A stretch of 64,000 nucleotides of DNA from CAVSQX01 sp963730225 (lineage in GTDB: Bacteria; Planctomycetota; Phycisphaerae; Tepidisphaerales; Tepidisphaeraceae), in assembly GCA_963730225.1 (NCBI GenBank), contig CAVSQX010000001.1, forward strand, positions 1 to 64,000. Direction: 5' to 3'. Shown here one piece after another: positions 53,005 through 61,264 of the stretch. Position numbers and translations under genes: made by a program. Within the stretch, counting starts at the first letter, position 1, and the number at the start of each line of letters is the position of its first letter. Under the pieces are notes generated by a model. That model had not been told where the DNA came from. It saw only the letters and a program-made list of their open reading frames with translations, and did not search any database.

Positions 53005-53583
53005 ATGAAAATCGATTACCATAGAATGTGGACCATCAACGATGCGATGACCAGAGGGTCTTTAATTGTGATAGACGACGGTTCCTTGAACAATGCTGAT
53101 ACGTTGAATCTTGTGAACGGTAAACGTCCCATAATCGAGCCAATGGTCTACAAATATCACATGGGCCGAACCCCTAAGGATCTTATTGGAACAGGATGGG
53201 TAGGCCGTTACTTGCTCGCGGATAGTATAGTGAATATGTTTCGGTCATATGGATTCACGGGCTGGTCGACATATGATGTGTTAGTTTTCGGGAAGAGCGG
53301 TGAGAGGATAGAGGGCTATCAAGGGCTAGCCGTTAAAGGTCGCTGCGGTCCACCAGAGGACTCTCGTAGCCAAATAATTGGCAAGCCTTCGTGCGGGTTC
53401 ATAGATGTTCGCGGCCTTTATTTTGACGAAGGTACTTGGGACGGGAGTGATATTTTTATGCCGGATACTACCGCATATATCTGTATTACGGAGCCAGTGT
53501 ACGAGGCGATTTGCCGATTGAGGCCTACGAATATCCGATTTACACGACTCGATGAGGTCGTTGCATCTGTCCTAATAGTATAA
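53005..53583 (+). CDS. Putative immunity protein for CT2
   Basis: 192 residues, no signal peptide. The C-terminal half has YFDEGTWDGSDIFMPDTTAY, then ICITEPVYEAICRLRPTNIR, a pattern I associate with immunity proteins next to polymorphic toxins. Base composition is lower in GC than the surrounding elements, as often seen for immunity genes. It directly follows CT2; no recombinase element follows, but a partial RHS core. Confidence 0.6.
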   Translation: MKIDYHRMWTINDAMTRGSLIVIDDGSLNNADTLNLVNGKRPIIEPMVYKYHMGRTPKDLIGTGWVGRYLLADSIVNMFRSYGFTGWSTYDVLVFGKSGERIEGYQGLAVKGRCGPPEDSRSQIIGKPSCGFIDVRGLYFDEGTWDGSDIFMPDTTAYICITEPVYEAICRLRPTNIRFTRLDEVVASVLIV

Positions 53584-53642
53584 TACTCTTGATTGGTAAT
53601 ACGCGATGAAACCACGCTGAAGCTGGGGGTCGCACAATTCGC

Positions 53643-55850
53643 ATGGCCTACGAAGATGGTTCTTACACGGAAACGCTCTACGGCATTGGCGACAATACGG
53701 TCGCTTACGACCAGGAAGGAGACGCGGTTCCTTCGCCAACGGGCTTCGTGGGAATTACCAGCGACTCCCACGGCAATTCCGACAGCGAAACGGTTACGCT
53801 CACGCAGCGCATGCCGGGCGAACCATCGTCTTCAAATCCTCTGCTTTTTACCTACGATGTCTGCGATGCCGCGGGAAACTTGACGGATGTATATCTGCCG
53901 GCCGTCGCGGACATGGAGCCGGACTCGCCGACGTATTCTCCGGACCACAGCGACGAATTGGTGAACCCGCATTGGCATTATGATTACGATTCCGCTGGCA
54001 ATGAAATCGACCAGATCAGCCCGACCGGGCGCGATTCCAGCGGCGATCTCACCACCGGCGGCGATACGACGCTGTTCGACTACGACCAGAATGGGAACCA
54101 GGTCCGCCAGACCCTGCCCGATGGCGAGGTCGAAACATGGACGTTCGACATCTTTGGCAATCAGTCCACCTTCACCGACTTCGACGGCAATATGGCGACC
54201 TACACGTATGCCACGATTGGTGCCGAAGCTGGGCTTCTCCAGAACGTCGTATATGGCGCGGCAACTGGATCAGGCAAAACGCCAGAAACCGTGAACTACG
54301 CCTACAACGATCTCGGCCAGCAGGCGAGCGTCACCGATGCCAGTGGCACAACCTACAGCACCTATGATGCCTTTGGCAACTTGATTGAGTCAGACACACC
54401 CGAAGGGGATATCCACTACGTCTTTAATCCCGCAACCGGTAATCACACTGAAACGTACACAGCCGATACGCAAACCAATTACGGCTACGACGATCAGGGC
54501 CGGTTGATCAGCGTCACGGTTACAAAACTGAACGGTAGCTCGGTGGACTTGGAAACCACCTACACATACGACCCCGCCGGGAATAAATTGACCGAGACGC
54601 TCCCGGATGGCGAGGTCACGACGTACACGTACGATGGTCTGAACCGATTGACGAATGTGAACGAAGTGCAGAGCGGCACCACCATCTTCAGCCAGAGCTA
54701 CACGCTAAATCCCGACGGCACTCGTGCCACCTCGACGGAATCGCAGCTTCAACCTGACAGTTCCACCGTCACAACGGACACAACCTGGACGTACGACAAT
54801 GACGATCGGCTCACGGGCGAAGCGGTCACATCAAACGTTTCGAGCGACGAGTACAGCGATACCTACACGTACGACCTCGACAACAATCGAATGCAGCAGG
54901 TCCATACTGGCCCCGCCGGCGGAGCCGATGAGACGATCACGTACAGCTACAACGGTGATGATGAGCTGACAAGTCAGACATCCAGCTTGTCAGGGACGAC
55001 CACGAATGGTTATGATACCAACGGCTCTTTGAAAACCAGCACAACCGGCGGTGTGACCACGATCCACACCTACGACGTGCGGAACAAGCTGGTCGGCTTC
55101 AGTGATGGCACAAACACTGCGACGTACGTCTACGATGACGACGGCGATCGAGTGGCCGAGATGGCCAATGGCGTTACGACGCTGTACCTCACGGATACGC
55201 AGAATCCCACGGGGTACGATCAGCCGTTGGAGGCAACCACTGGCTCCTCGCGTACCACGTATATCCTTGACGACCGTATGCTGGGCCAAGCAAATAGCAG
55301 TGGATCAATGTCGTACCTGTTGGTCGACGGTCATGGCAGCACGCAGCAATTAACCAATTCCAGCGGAACAGTTAGCGCAGCCTTCCGCTATGACGCCTTT
55401 GGTACGGCATTGAATTTCACGGCCGCCACCGCTGGCACGGTATCCCTCTTCGGTGGTGATGCGATCTATGATCCAGTTAGTGGGCTGTACCTACATGGCA
55501 ATGGCGTTCGACCCACAAATGGCTTTGAGTTTACTCAGAGGGACACTTATGAAGGCAGTCCCAGTGATCCAATGGGCCTTAATAAGTACGTATACGTGGC
55601 CGCCGATCCCATCAATGCGTACGATCCTAGCGGACATTTTTTAGGGATGCTTGCGAGCGCTGCTGTAGACCTGGGTGCAGCCGCAGAAACTCTTGGCATG
55701 GCATCTATGGCCATCGGACAGGCCGCCGCCGTTGCATTCGGACTTACCTACTTAGATGCTTCCATCGGAATGGCTATTTCCGAGGCAGACGGTGATTCGA
55801 CTGGCGTTCAATATTCCACAAGTATCTCTATGCTGGGGCGGACCCGGTAA
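53643..55850 (+). CDS. Truncated second RHS core (RHS2) with broken tip CT3
   Basis: 735 residues. It starts abruptly in the YD-repeat region at the place corresponding to ~34,165 of the first RHS gene (shared DGSYTETLYGIGDNTVAYDQ) and has no upstream domains or secretion signal. YD repeats run to the core end (DGHGSTQQLTNSSGTV, SDPMGLNKYVYVAADP, INAYDPSGHFLG). The tip begins as a hydrophobic linker (LASAAVDLGAAAETLGMASM) and is cut at ~55,810, where another tip (CT4) starts in a different frame; the last 15 residues are out-of-frame reading of that junction. A displaced 3' fragment of an older RHS gene. Confidence 0.8.
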   Translation: MAYEDGSYTETLYGIGDNTVAYDQEGDAVPSPTGFVGITSDSHGNSDSETVTLTQRMPGEPSSSNPLLFTYDVCDAAGNLTDVYLPAVADMEPDSPTYSPDHSDELVNPHWHYDYDSAGNEIDQISPTGRDSSGDLTTGGDTTLFDYDQNGNQVRQTLPDGEVETWTFDIFGNQSTFTDFDGNMATYTYATIGAEAGLLQNVVYGAATGSGKTPETVNYAYNDLGQQASVTDASGTTYSTYDAFGNLIESDTPEGDIHYVFNPATGNHTETYTADTQTNYGYDDQGRLISVTVTKLNGSSVDLETTYTYDPAGNKLTETLPDGEVTTYTYDGLNRLTNVNEVQSGTTIFSQSYTLNPDGTRATSTESQLQPDSSTVTTDTTWTYDNDDRLTGEAVTSNVSSDEYSDTYTYDLDNNRMQQVHTGPAGGADETITYSYNGDDELTSQTSSLSGTTTNGYDTNGSLKTSTTGGVTTIHTYDVRNKLVGFSDGTNTATYVYDDDGDRVAEMANGVTTLYLTDTQNPTGYDQPLEATTGSSRTTYILDDRMLGQANSSGSMSYLLVDGHGSTQQLTNSSGTVSAAFRYDAFGTALNFTAATAGTVSLFGGDAIYDPVSGLYLHGNGVRPTNGFEFTQRDTYEGSPSDPMGLNKYVYVAADPINAYDPSGHFLGMLASAAVDLGAAAETLGMASMAIGQAAAVAFGLTYLDASIGMAISEADGDSTGVQYSTSISMLGRTR

Positions 55851-56533
55851 ACTTCATTGATCCGAGTGGTCACGATGAACTTTCCGATGAAGCATTTGCG
55901 GATGCCGCTGAATATCAAGCGAATCAGGTTCTAAACCTTCAAAACATCAACGACTATGTTCAAGGGTACGAAGGTGGGGTGGAAGAGGCCGAAAGTCTTG
56001 GGATCTTGAATTCAAGTGAAACTACAAATGCTGAAGATACTGGAGAAGGCGTCTTTGCAGCATGGGTGACTGGCTTCGTCCAAGGCGCGGCTCAGGGTGC
56101 CGCAAATGTGCTTAACGGTTTAACGGACCTTGCGGTCGATTATGATTGGAGCAATGGCTTAGTCTACGACGAGAGTCCCGCTGAGCATGCTGCGAGCGTA
56201 CGGCTCGCAGAACTAGGCTTCACCTTAATTGGCCTTGGGGTAGGTCTTGGAGGAGCTGAGGCTGAAGCGACGAGTTCCAAATATCTTGAAGTAACGATTG
56301 GCAAGAGCATTACTAATATTGAAACCGACGTTACAGCTTCAGAGTTTGAATCAAATCTTATTTCAAGTGGATATAAAATTACTCAGCAGACAATCGGGTC
56401 TAATGGCCCTGTAACTGTTCTTAGCAATGGCGTAAAGGCTTATTCAATTTATACTAGCACAAGCACGGGAGGTGCATCCGCCCTTTTAACTTCGGCCGGT
56501 GAAAAGCTAATAAAAATTCGACTGGGTATTTGA
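55814..56533 (+). CDS. Orphan RHS toxin tip CT4
   Basis: Begins at TTCCACAAGTATCTCTATGC, encoding FHKYLYAGADPVNFIDPSGH, the conserved core end, inside the broken tip of RHS2. About 239 residues: acidic helical linker, a hydrophobic part (LAELGFTLIGLGVGLGGAEA) and a C-terminal toxin domain (KSITNIETDVTASEFESNLI, SNGPVTVLSNGVKAYSIYTS, TSTGGASALLTSAGEKLIKI). I do not recognise the toxin fold for certain. It is out of frame with RHS2, so it cannot be expressed as a fusion. A GTG at 55,979 could start a free protein. Confidence 0.6.
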   Translation, partial: FHKYLYAGADPVNFIDPSGHDELSDEAFADAAEYQANQVLNLQNINDYVQGYEGGVEEAESLGILNSSETTNAEDTGEGVFAAWVTGFVQGAAQGAANVLNGLTDLAVDYDWSNGLVYDESPAEHAASVRLAELGFTLIGLGVGLGGAEAEATSSKYLEVTIGKSITNIETDVTASEFESNLISSGYKITQQTIGSNGPVTVLSNGVKAYSIYTSTSTGGASALLTSAGEKLIKIRLGI

Positions 56534-56580
56534 TCTGGATCGCCCCTTTTTGAAAGGCAAATAATGTGTTAAGTTCAGAT

Positions 56581-57150
56581 ATGGATATTGAGACCAAACG
56601 CCGATCGCGTTCCAATATATCGCACGCAATAGATGAAATGCGGCGATTCCCAAGAAACACCTTTGTGAAGGGTTGGACTGATTTCTTATTTTTCGATTCC
56701 GATGCAATCTTCATGCGCCAGTTCGTGGAAACTACAAAACAACTACTTGAGATTGAACAGAGTGACTGTATTTGCATGGTTAATCTCGACCAAATCGAGG
56801 ATGGAAAACAGAACGATAAATGTTGTGCGTTCTTTTCACGCTTATTTACCGAGGAAGCCTATCTATCTATTTTGCGAGGTCCGCGCGAGGGCGAGGGATG
56901 GATAAATGCCATTAATAGATTTGCATTGATCTCTGACTTGGGGCAATGGTGCATTTACTGTGAGCGGAACAATGAAATCGCTGTGGTTGGATTCCAGGGA
57001 CATGACTCGTTTTTGAAAATTGGAGGCATTTTTATTTCAAAAGAAGCTTTGCCGATCTCACAGGCCATTGAAAAATGTAGCAGCTATGCTTTCTCATCGC
57101 GCAATTTATCGCCGCAGTGGCGAGAGGAATTCATAAGGGAATATTCCTAA
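56581..57150 (+). CDS. Putative immunity protein for CT4
   Basis: Start ATG at 56,581 (MDIETKRRSRSNISHAIDEM); a TTG 15 bp upstream is possible. About 189 residues, no signal peptide, low GC. Contains FVETTKQLLEIEQSDCICMV and WCIYCERNNEIAVVGFQGHD. No family recognised; role inferred from its position 47 bp after CT4. Last cargo gene before the right end of element B. Confidence 0.55.
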   Translation: MDIETKRRSRSNISHAIDEMRRFPRNTFVKGWTDFLFFDSDAIFMRQFVETTKQLLEIEQSDCICMVNLDQIEDGKQNDKCCAFFSRLFTEEAYLSILRGPREGEGWINAINRFALISDLGQWCIYCERNNEIAVVGFQGHDSFLKIGGIFISKEALPISQAIEKCSSYAFSSRNLSPQWREEFIREYS

Positions 57151-57324
57151 AGCGGAAAACAACCGGCGGAAAACAACCGGGACGTGGGCGGTTTACTTTG
57201 CCGTGTGTCAGCAATCACTTGAACCCGGTTCTCCGGCACTTTGCGTGAAGTCGCCTGATTTCCACCCACCCGACACTTCGCCGGCAGTATACCAAATTAT
57301 CAGTCGTCGGCACGAGCGTGTGGG

Positions 57325-59079
57325 TTACGGTACTGACGCTCGGATTATCGCAAGAATTCCGGCCACAATCCCTTGAGGAAGGGATGGCCACGCGGCGAGA
57401 ACCTCCGCGAGCACTGGGCACTGTCGGAGTGCGAGTGGCAAGCTAGGTGGCAAGGCATTCGCTGGCCTTTCCGAAGTATTGACCGATATGGAGGTTAGCG
57501 GAGCGCAGTTCCGGTTTCGAAAACCGGTCGGCTCGAAAGGGTCGCGGGAGTTCGAATCTCCCCCTCTCCGCTTTAGGGAGTCATGGTGAGTTTCACCAGC
57601 GAATATCGCGCCCGCGATTGCGGGCGCGATATTTGATTGGGCAAAAGAACCTTGATTGACAACGAGTTGCCACGCATCGCGTGGGAGAGAGACGAGTTCC
57701 CGATTGACCAGACGGAAGTTCGAACCGGTCGTTTTGGCGAATTTGAGTTTTTCGGCATCGTCATGAGACGATGCCAGATTTGCCGCGTCTTTAGCGGCTT
57801 TTACGAACCCAATGGCGGGTTCGAACCAACCGGAGCGGTAACGCTCCGATTCGACCAATTCTCCTTCCTTCTGCTTCTTCTCCTCGATCAAGCCACCTTT
57901 GGCAGCCCGGTATTCTTCAAGCGTCATGGCTTTGTCGAGATAGGCGGCCATGAGCCGGTCGAGACGCTCATCGACTGCTCTTATTCCTTCGCCGATGGCA
58001 TTGGCGGATTCTTCTGCTGCGGTGGTATGCGACTTTTGTTCTGTCTCAAGCTCGCCAATCAGCCACGCGGCTAAATCCGGGTGAAGCGAGAGTTGTTGGA
58101 TGTATCGCTCAAGCTGGGCAGTAAAAATGTCCTCCCGCAGATACTTCTGCGAGCAATCCTTCTTCACCCGCTTTGTGCAGCGAAGATAGTTATGCCCCTT
58201 CTGCGTTTCAGTAGTGATAAAACAGCCGCATTCACCGCACCGAAGGAATCCGCGATAGAGGTATGGCTTGAGCGTCGGCGTCTGAGGTTTTGACTTTTGC
58301 CGCATGGCCTCCTGGACACGATCAAAGAGTGCTTTGGAAATGAGCGGCTCGTGCTTGCCTTCGTACGTTTCATCCTTGTAGCGAATGACGCCATAGTAAA
58401 TCGGATGTTGGAGCATCCGGTGGTACTGCGATCGCCCCAGCGGCACTCCGACGCGGCTGGTGAGTCCCAAGCTGTTCACGGTGAGCGTGATTTGGTCAAA
58501 GGTGTACTCACCGGTGGCATAGAGTTCAAACGCTTTGCGGACGAGCGGGCCGCGAACGGGGTCAATGACGATTGTGCGGGTCTTTTTGTCGTTGAGATAG
58601 CCGATCGGAGAAAATCCGGGCCATACCCCGTTCTTCAATTTCTGCCGCTGTCCGCGTCGGATGTTTTCTGACAGTGCGTCAACGTAATATTTCGACATAC
58701 CGAAAAGCATGGCGAGATTGAGTTTGCCCTGGCTCGTCGGCTGGAATTCCACGTTCGGGAATTTCAAGTCCTTAATCTGGCCGGTATCCACCATGTGGAT
58801 GATCCGGCCACCGTCGAGCATGTTGCGGGCGAGACGGTCGGGGTGCCAAGCGAGAATGCCCGTCGCTTCACCCCGCTCAATTCGCTCAATCATTTCGTTG
58901 AAGACCGACCGGCCGGGTTTCTTGGCACTCTGCTTTTCCAGCAGCACGTCAACGATCTTCAGGCCATGACGCCGGGCAAGCTCACGGACTTCGGCAAGCT
59001 GGTCGTCGATTGAGCGGACTTGTCTGTCGGCATCGTCCGTAGATTTGCGGGCGTAGATGAAAAATTTATTGTCGTTCAT
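57325..59079 (-). CDS. Large serine recombinase reading through the att site
   Basis: Start at 59,079 (MNDNKFFIYARKSTDDADRQ), 584 residues. Resolvase domain with the catalytic serine in YARKST and the arginine motif HPDRLARN; recombinase domain (IGYLNDKKTRTIVIDPVRGP); zinc ribbon (CGECGCFITTETQ, YLRCTKRVKKDC) and coiled coil (EERLDRL-type stretch near 400-440). The last ~80 residues are encoded by the tRNA-Ser repeat (GGDSNSRDPFEPTGFRNR) and the DNA beyond it, ending AWPSLPQGIVAGILAIIRAS, which resembles the tail at 2-211. So the C-terminus depends on what is integrated next to the att site. Weak ribosome-binding site. Confidence 0.85.
   Translation of the reverse strand: MNDNKFFIYARKSTDDADRQVRSIDDQLAEVRELARRHGLKIVDVLLEKQSAKKPGRSVFNEMIERIERGEATGILAWHPDRLARNMLDGGRIIHMVDTGQIKDLKFPNVEFQPTSQGKLNLAMLFGMSKYYVDALSENIRRGQRQKLKNGVWPGFSPIGYLNDKKTRTIVIDPVRGPLVRKAFELYATGEYTFDQITLTVNSLGLTSRVGVPLGRSQYHRMLQHPIYYGVIRYKDETYEGKHEPLISKALFDRVQEAMRQKSKPQTPTLKPYLYRGFLRCGECGCFITTETQKGHNYLRCTKRVKKDCSQKYLREDIFTAQLERYIQQLSLHPDLAAWLIGELETEQKSHTTAAEESANAIGEGIRAVDERLDRLMAAYLDKAMTLEEYRAAKGGLIEEKKQKEGELVESERYRSGWFEPAIGFVKAAKDAANLASSHDDAEKLKFAKTTGSNFRLVNRELVSLPRDAWQLVVNQGSFAQSNIAPAIAGAIFAGETHHDSLKRRGGDSNSRDPFEPTGFRNRNCAPLTSISVNTSERPANALPPSLPLALRQCPVLAEVLAAWPSLPQGIVAGILAIIRASVP
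57511..57570 (+). repeat. attR-type direct repeat (tRNA-Ser 3' part), copy 2
   Basis: Perfect copy of 24,880-24,939 without the tRNA 5' half. It marks the right end of element B and the left end of region C. Confidence 0.85.
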
Positions 59080-59163
59080 GCGCCCCACTCTAGCGCGAAA
59101 AAGAATCGGCGCGAAGGGCAAAGTTATCCACAGGCCCGCGCGGGGCCGCGCGAACCCTCGGTC

Positions 59164-59853
59164 TTATGTTTCCTGACTGGACCTAATTTTCTCGGCGACC
59201 AGCTTGATTCCCTCAGCCACATTTGTCATCGCCTCGTCTTGATCAGACCAAGAGCAAATGGCTTTAGCATCCTTCGGCAGGGCTTGAATTTTTGCAAAAG
59301 GTGTGTGCTGCCACATACAGCTTCGCAGAACGATGGGAATAACCACCGCCTTATTTTGGCCATGTAGGTCGAGGGCTTTCTCAAGTTCAACGTCATAGCA
59401 GTATTTGGAACTAATAAAATCAATACTCACAAGAAGCAGGATGATTTTTGCCCCGTCTAGCTTGTCCGAGATGGTCTTGCCCCAGTCCTCGCCAGCCTTG
59501 ATCTGTCGATCATGCCAATCCGCGATAAGATTGAGCCGCTTCAACGGTTCAAGATGCTTCACGAGTTTATTTTTGAGCTCTTCGTCCGCGTGCGAGTAAG
59601 AAATGAAGAGGTCTAAAGCGGTACTTGCGGAATCAGGCGCATCCGCAATTGCGACGGACCCGCCCTTACCTCTGCCGCTGATGATTTTATCTGCGTCGAG
59701 CAACTGGGCCTTAATACGATCGTACTTCTCCTCATCCCACGCCAACGCCTCACGCAGGCTCTTGTTTCCGATGAGTTTCTGTTCTCCGTTCGATTCTTCA
59801 CGAAGCTTGTCCAAAAATAATTCGGCATGGGTCCGACGCACTCTTTGACGCAT
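59164..59853 (-). CDS. TIR-domain protein
   Basis: 229 residues. The N-terminal ~75 residues look like a small winged-helix-like module (SLREALAWDEEKYDRIKAQL). The TIR domain follows: ALDLFISYSHADEELKNKLV, WHDRQIKAGEDWGKTISDKL, IILLLVSIDFISSKYCYDVE (with the catalytic-type glutamate), VVIPIVLRSCMW. Bacterial TIR domains can cleave NAD+ and often serve in anti-phage defence. It sits 43 bp downstream of... in reading order after the recombinase region, without a recognised sensor partner. Could be a stand-alone defence or conflict effector. Confidence 0.82.
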   Translation of the reverse strand: MRQRVRRTHAELFLDKLREESNGEQKLIGNKSLREALAWDEEKYDRIKAQLLDADKIISGRGKGGSVAIADAPDSASTALDLFISYSHADEELKNKLVKHLEPLKRLNLIADWHDRQIKAGEDWGKTISDKLDGAKIILLLVSIDFISSKYCYDVELEKALDLHGQNKAVVIPIVLRSCMWQHTPFAKIQALPKDAKAICSWSDQDEAMTNVAEGIKLVAEKIRSSQET

Positions 59854-60008
59854 AGGCCTCCCTGGGTCGAGAAATATGTATGACGATCAATGCAGTAGCA
59901 ATCTATCTTTGTCGGCTGATGTCCGAAAGCCTTTGACGATGAAATTATTCGCAGTAGACCGCTCATGCAAAAAAACAGACCAACGGCGGTGCCGGGGTCT
60001 GTTGGGAG

Positions 60009-61065
60009 TCATTTGAGAAGCGAAATCAATTCGTTAGCCTGAAAGTCAGTTGGCTGATCGTTGTCGTAAAGCCGCACCCACCGCACGAAACGGTCTGGTG
60101 CCACTCGCTCGAATGCCGAGTGGGCACAGTGCACACCGGCGTCGTTTCCGTCCGGCATGAGCCAAACCCTCCCGTCCGGCTTGACGAGCGAAACGATAAG
60201 GTCGGCCTGCTCATCGGAGCAGCTTGAACCCATGAGCGCGACTGTGCTTCGATATTCCGCCTGCCACAGCCACCATGTTGCGGCAAACCCCTCGACGACA
60301 AACAAATGATCGACGGGCACCGTGATAAGATGAGCGTTGTATAGCAGGTGTGACTTACGAAATTCGTGCCGAATCCCATTCTCGTTCGCGGCCGCCTGGG
60401 AAAAGATACTTCGGACACTCATCCGAAATCATTGCATCCTCGGTGATCCTGCCAGCGTAGCCGACAAGCTGCCCGGCTGAATTGTGAAGCGGGATTGCGA
60501 CGCGGCCCTTCATGAGACCGCGATTGCAATATCCAAGTCCGAAATGTGCAATCGTGTCGGCATGAAACCCGCGATCCAGAAGATACGGGTGCTTCGAGTC
60601 GAGGTCTTTTAGCTCAAAGTTGAGCGGTGCGTTGATGACCACCGGCCCGGAAAGTTTCTGTGGCGAATCTGACAGCATCGCTGGTTGGTCAACGCGACTG
60701 TCGGGTTTCGGCGTCGGCGCGTTATCGCCGCGTCGTTCGGCATCGAGACCGAAAACCTCCGCGACTCTGAAAGCGGCAACGCGAAATTGCTCGCGGTCGG
60801 ACGGGTCGAACCCCTCCATACGGCACGCAAATTCCAAAGCGTTGCCGGACACCTTGCATCCAAAGCACTGAAAGATGTTCCGGGCAAGGTGTATCGACAA
60901 GCTGGCTGTTCGCGGCGTTCCATCAACGCGAGGTGGATGGCCGGGGAGTGGACAAAGAGCTGTCACTCGATCGCCCCTCTTTTTGACTTCAATCCTGTAG
61001 TGACGCAAAACATCCTCGAAGTGGAGCTTGCTGCGAAGCTCCTTGAAATTGATCCATTTGGACAC
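60009..61065 (-). pseudogene. DnaG-like primase (CHC2-Toprim), frameshifted
   Basis: GTG start at 61,065-61,063 (VSKWINFKELRSKLHFEDVL) with GGAG six bases upstream. CHC2 zinc finger: CPLPGHPPRVDGTPRTASLS, then NIFQCFGCKVSGNALEFACR. A DnaG N-domain follows (HPYLLDRGFHADTIAHFGLG, then GRVAIPLHNSAGQLVGYAGR). Near 60,390 the frame changes; the second part (HLFVVEGFAATWWLWQAEYR, VWLMPDGNDAGVHCA) is the Toprim half, ending at 60,009. A 1-nt indel unites them into ~350 residues. Replication gene of region C. Confidence 0.75.
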
Positions 61066-61264
61066 GGGCTGCTCCTTTCGATTGTTGTGGGAATTCAGGG
61101 CACATTTGAGTCGGCTCGTGCATGTGCACATGCCGGAATGCAACGGATAGAAAGAACTAAGCTGTAATCAGATAAGCACGAATAGGTCTAAGCTGTCCAG
61201 CTTGAACCGGCACATTGCTTAGGAACCGCTTCAGTCAGGATCGAGCGATTAAGATGTAGACTTT

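Larger units (their letters stand above)
24880..57570. mobile_element. Integrative element B (~32.6 kb) in tRNA-Ser(CGA)
   Basis: Bounded by a 60-bp perfect direct repeat of the tRNA-Ser 3' part. The tRNA gene is complete at the left end, with an integrase and excisionase directly inside, the standard arrangement of genomic islands. The cargo is almost entirely RHS toxin DNA, immunity genes and two recombinase elements. No conjugation genes are inside, so transfer would need help, perhaps from region C. Confidence 0.75.
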
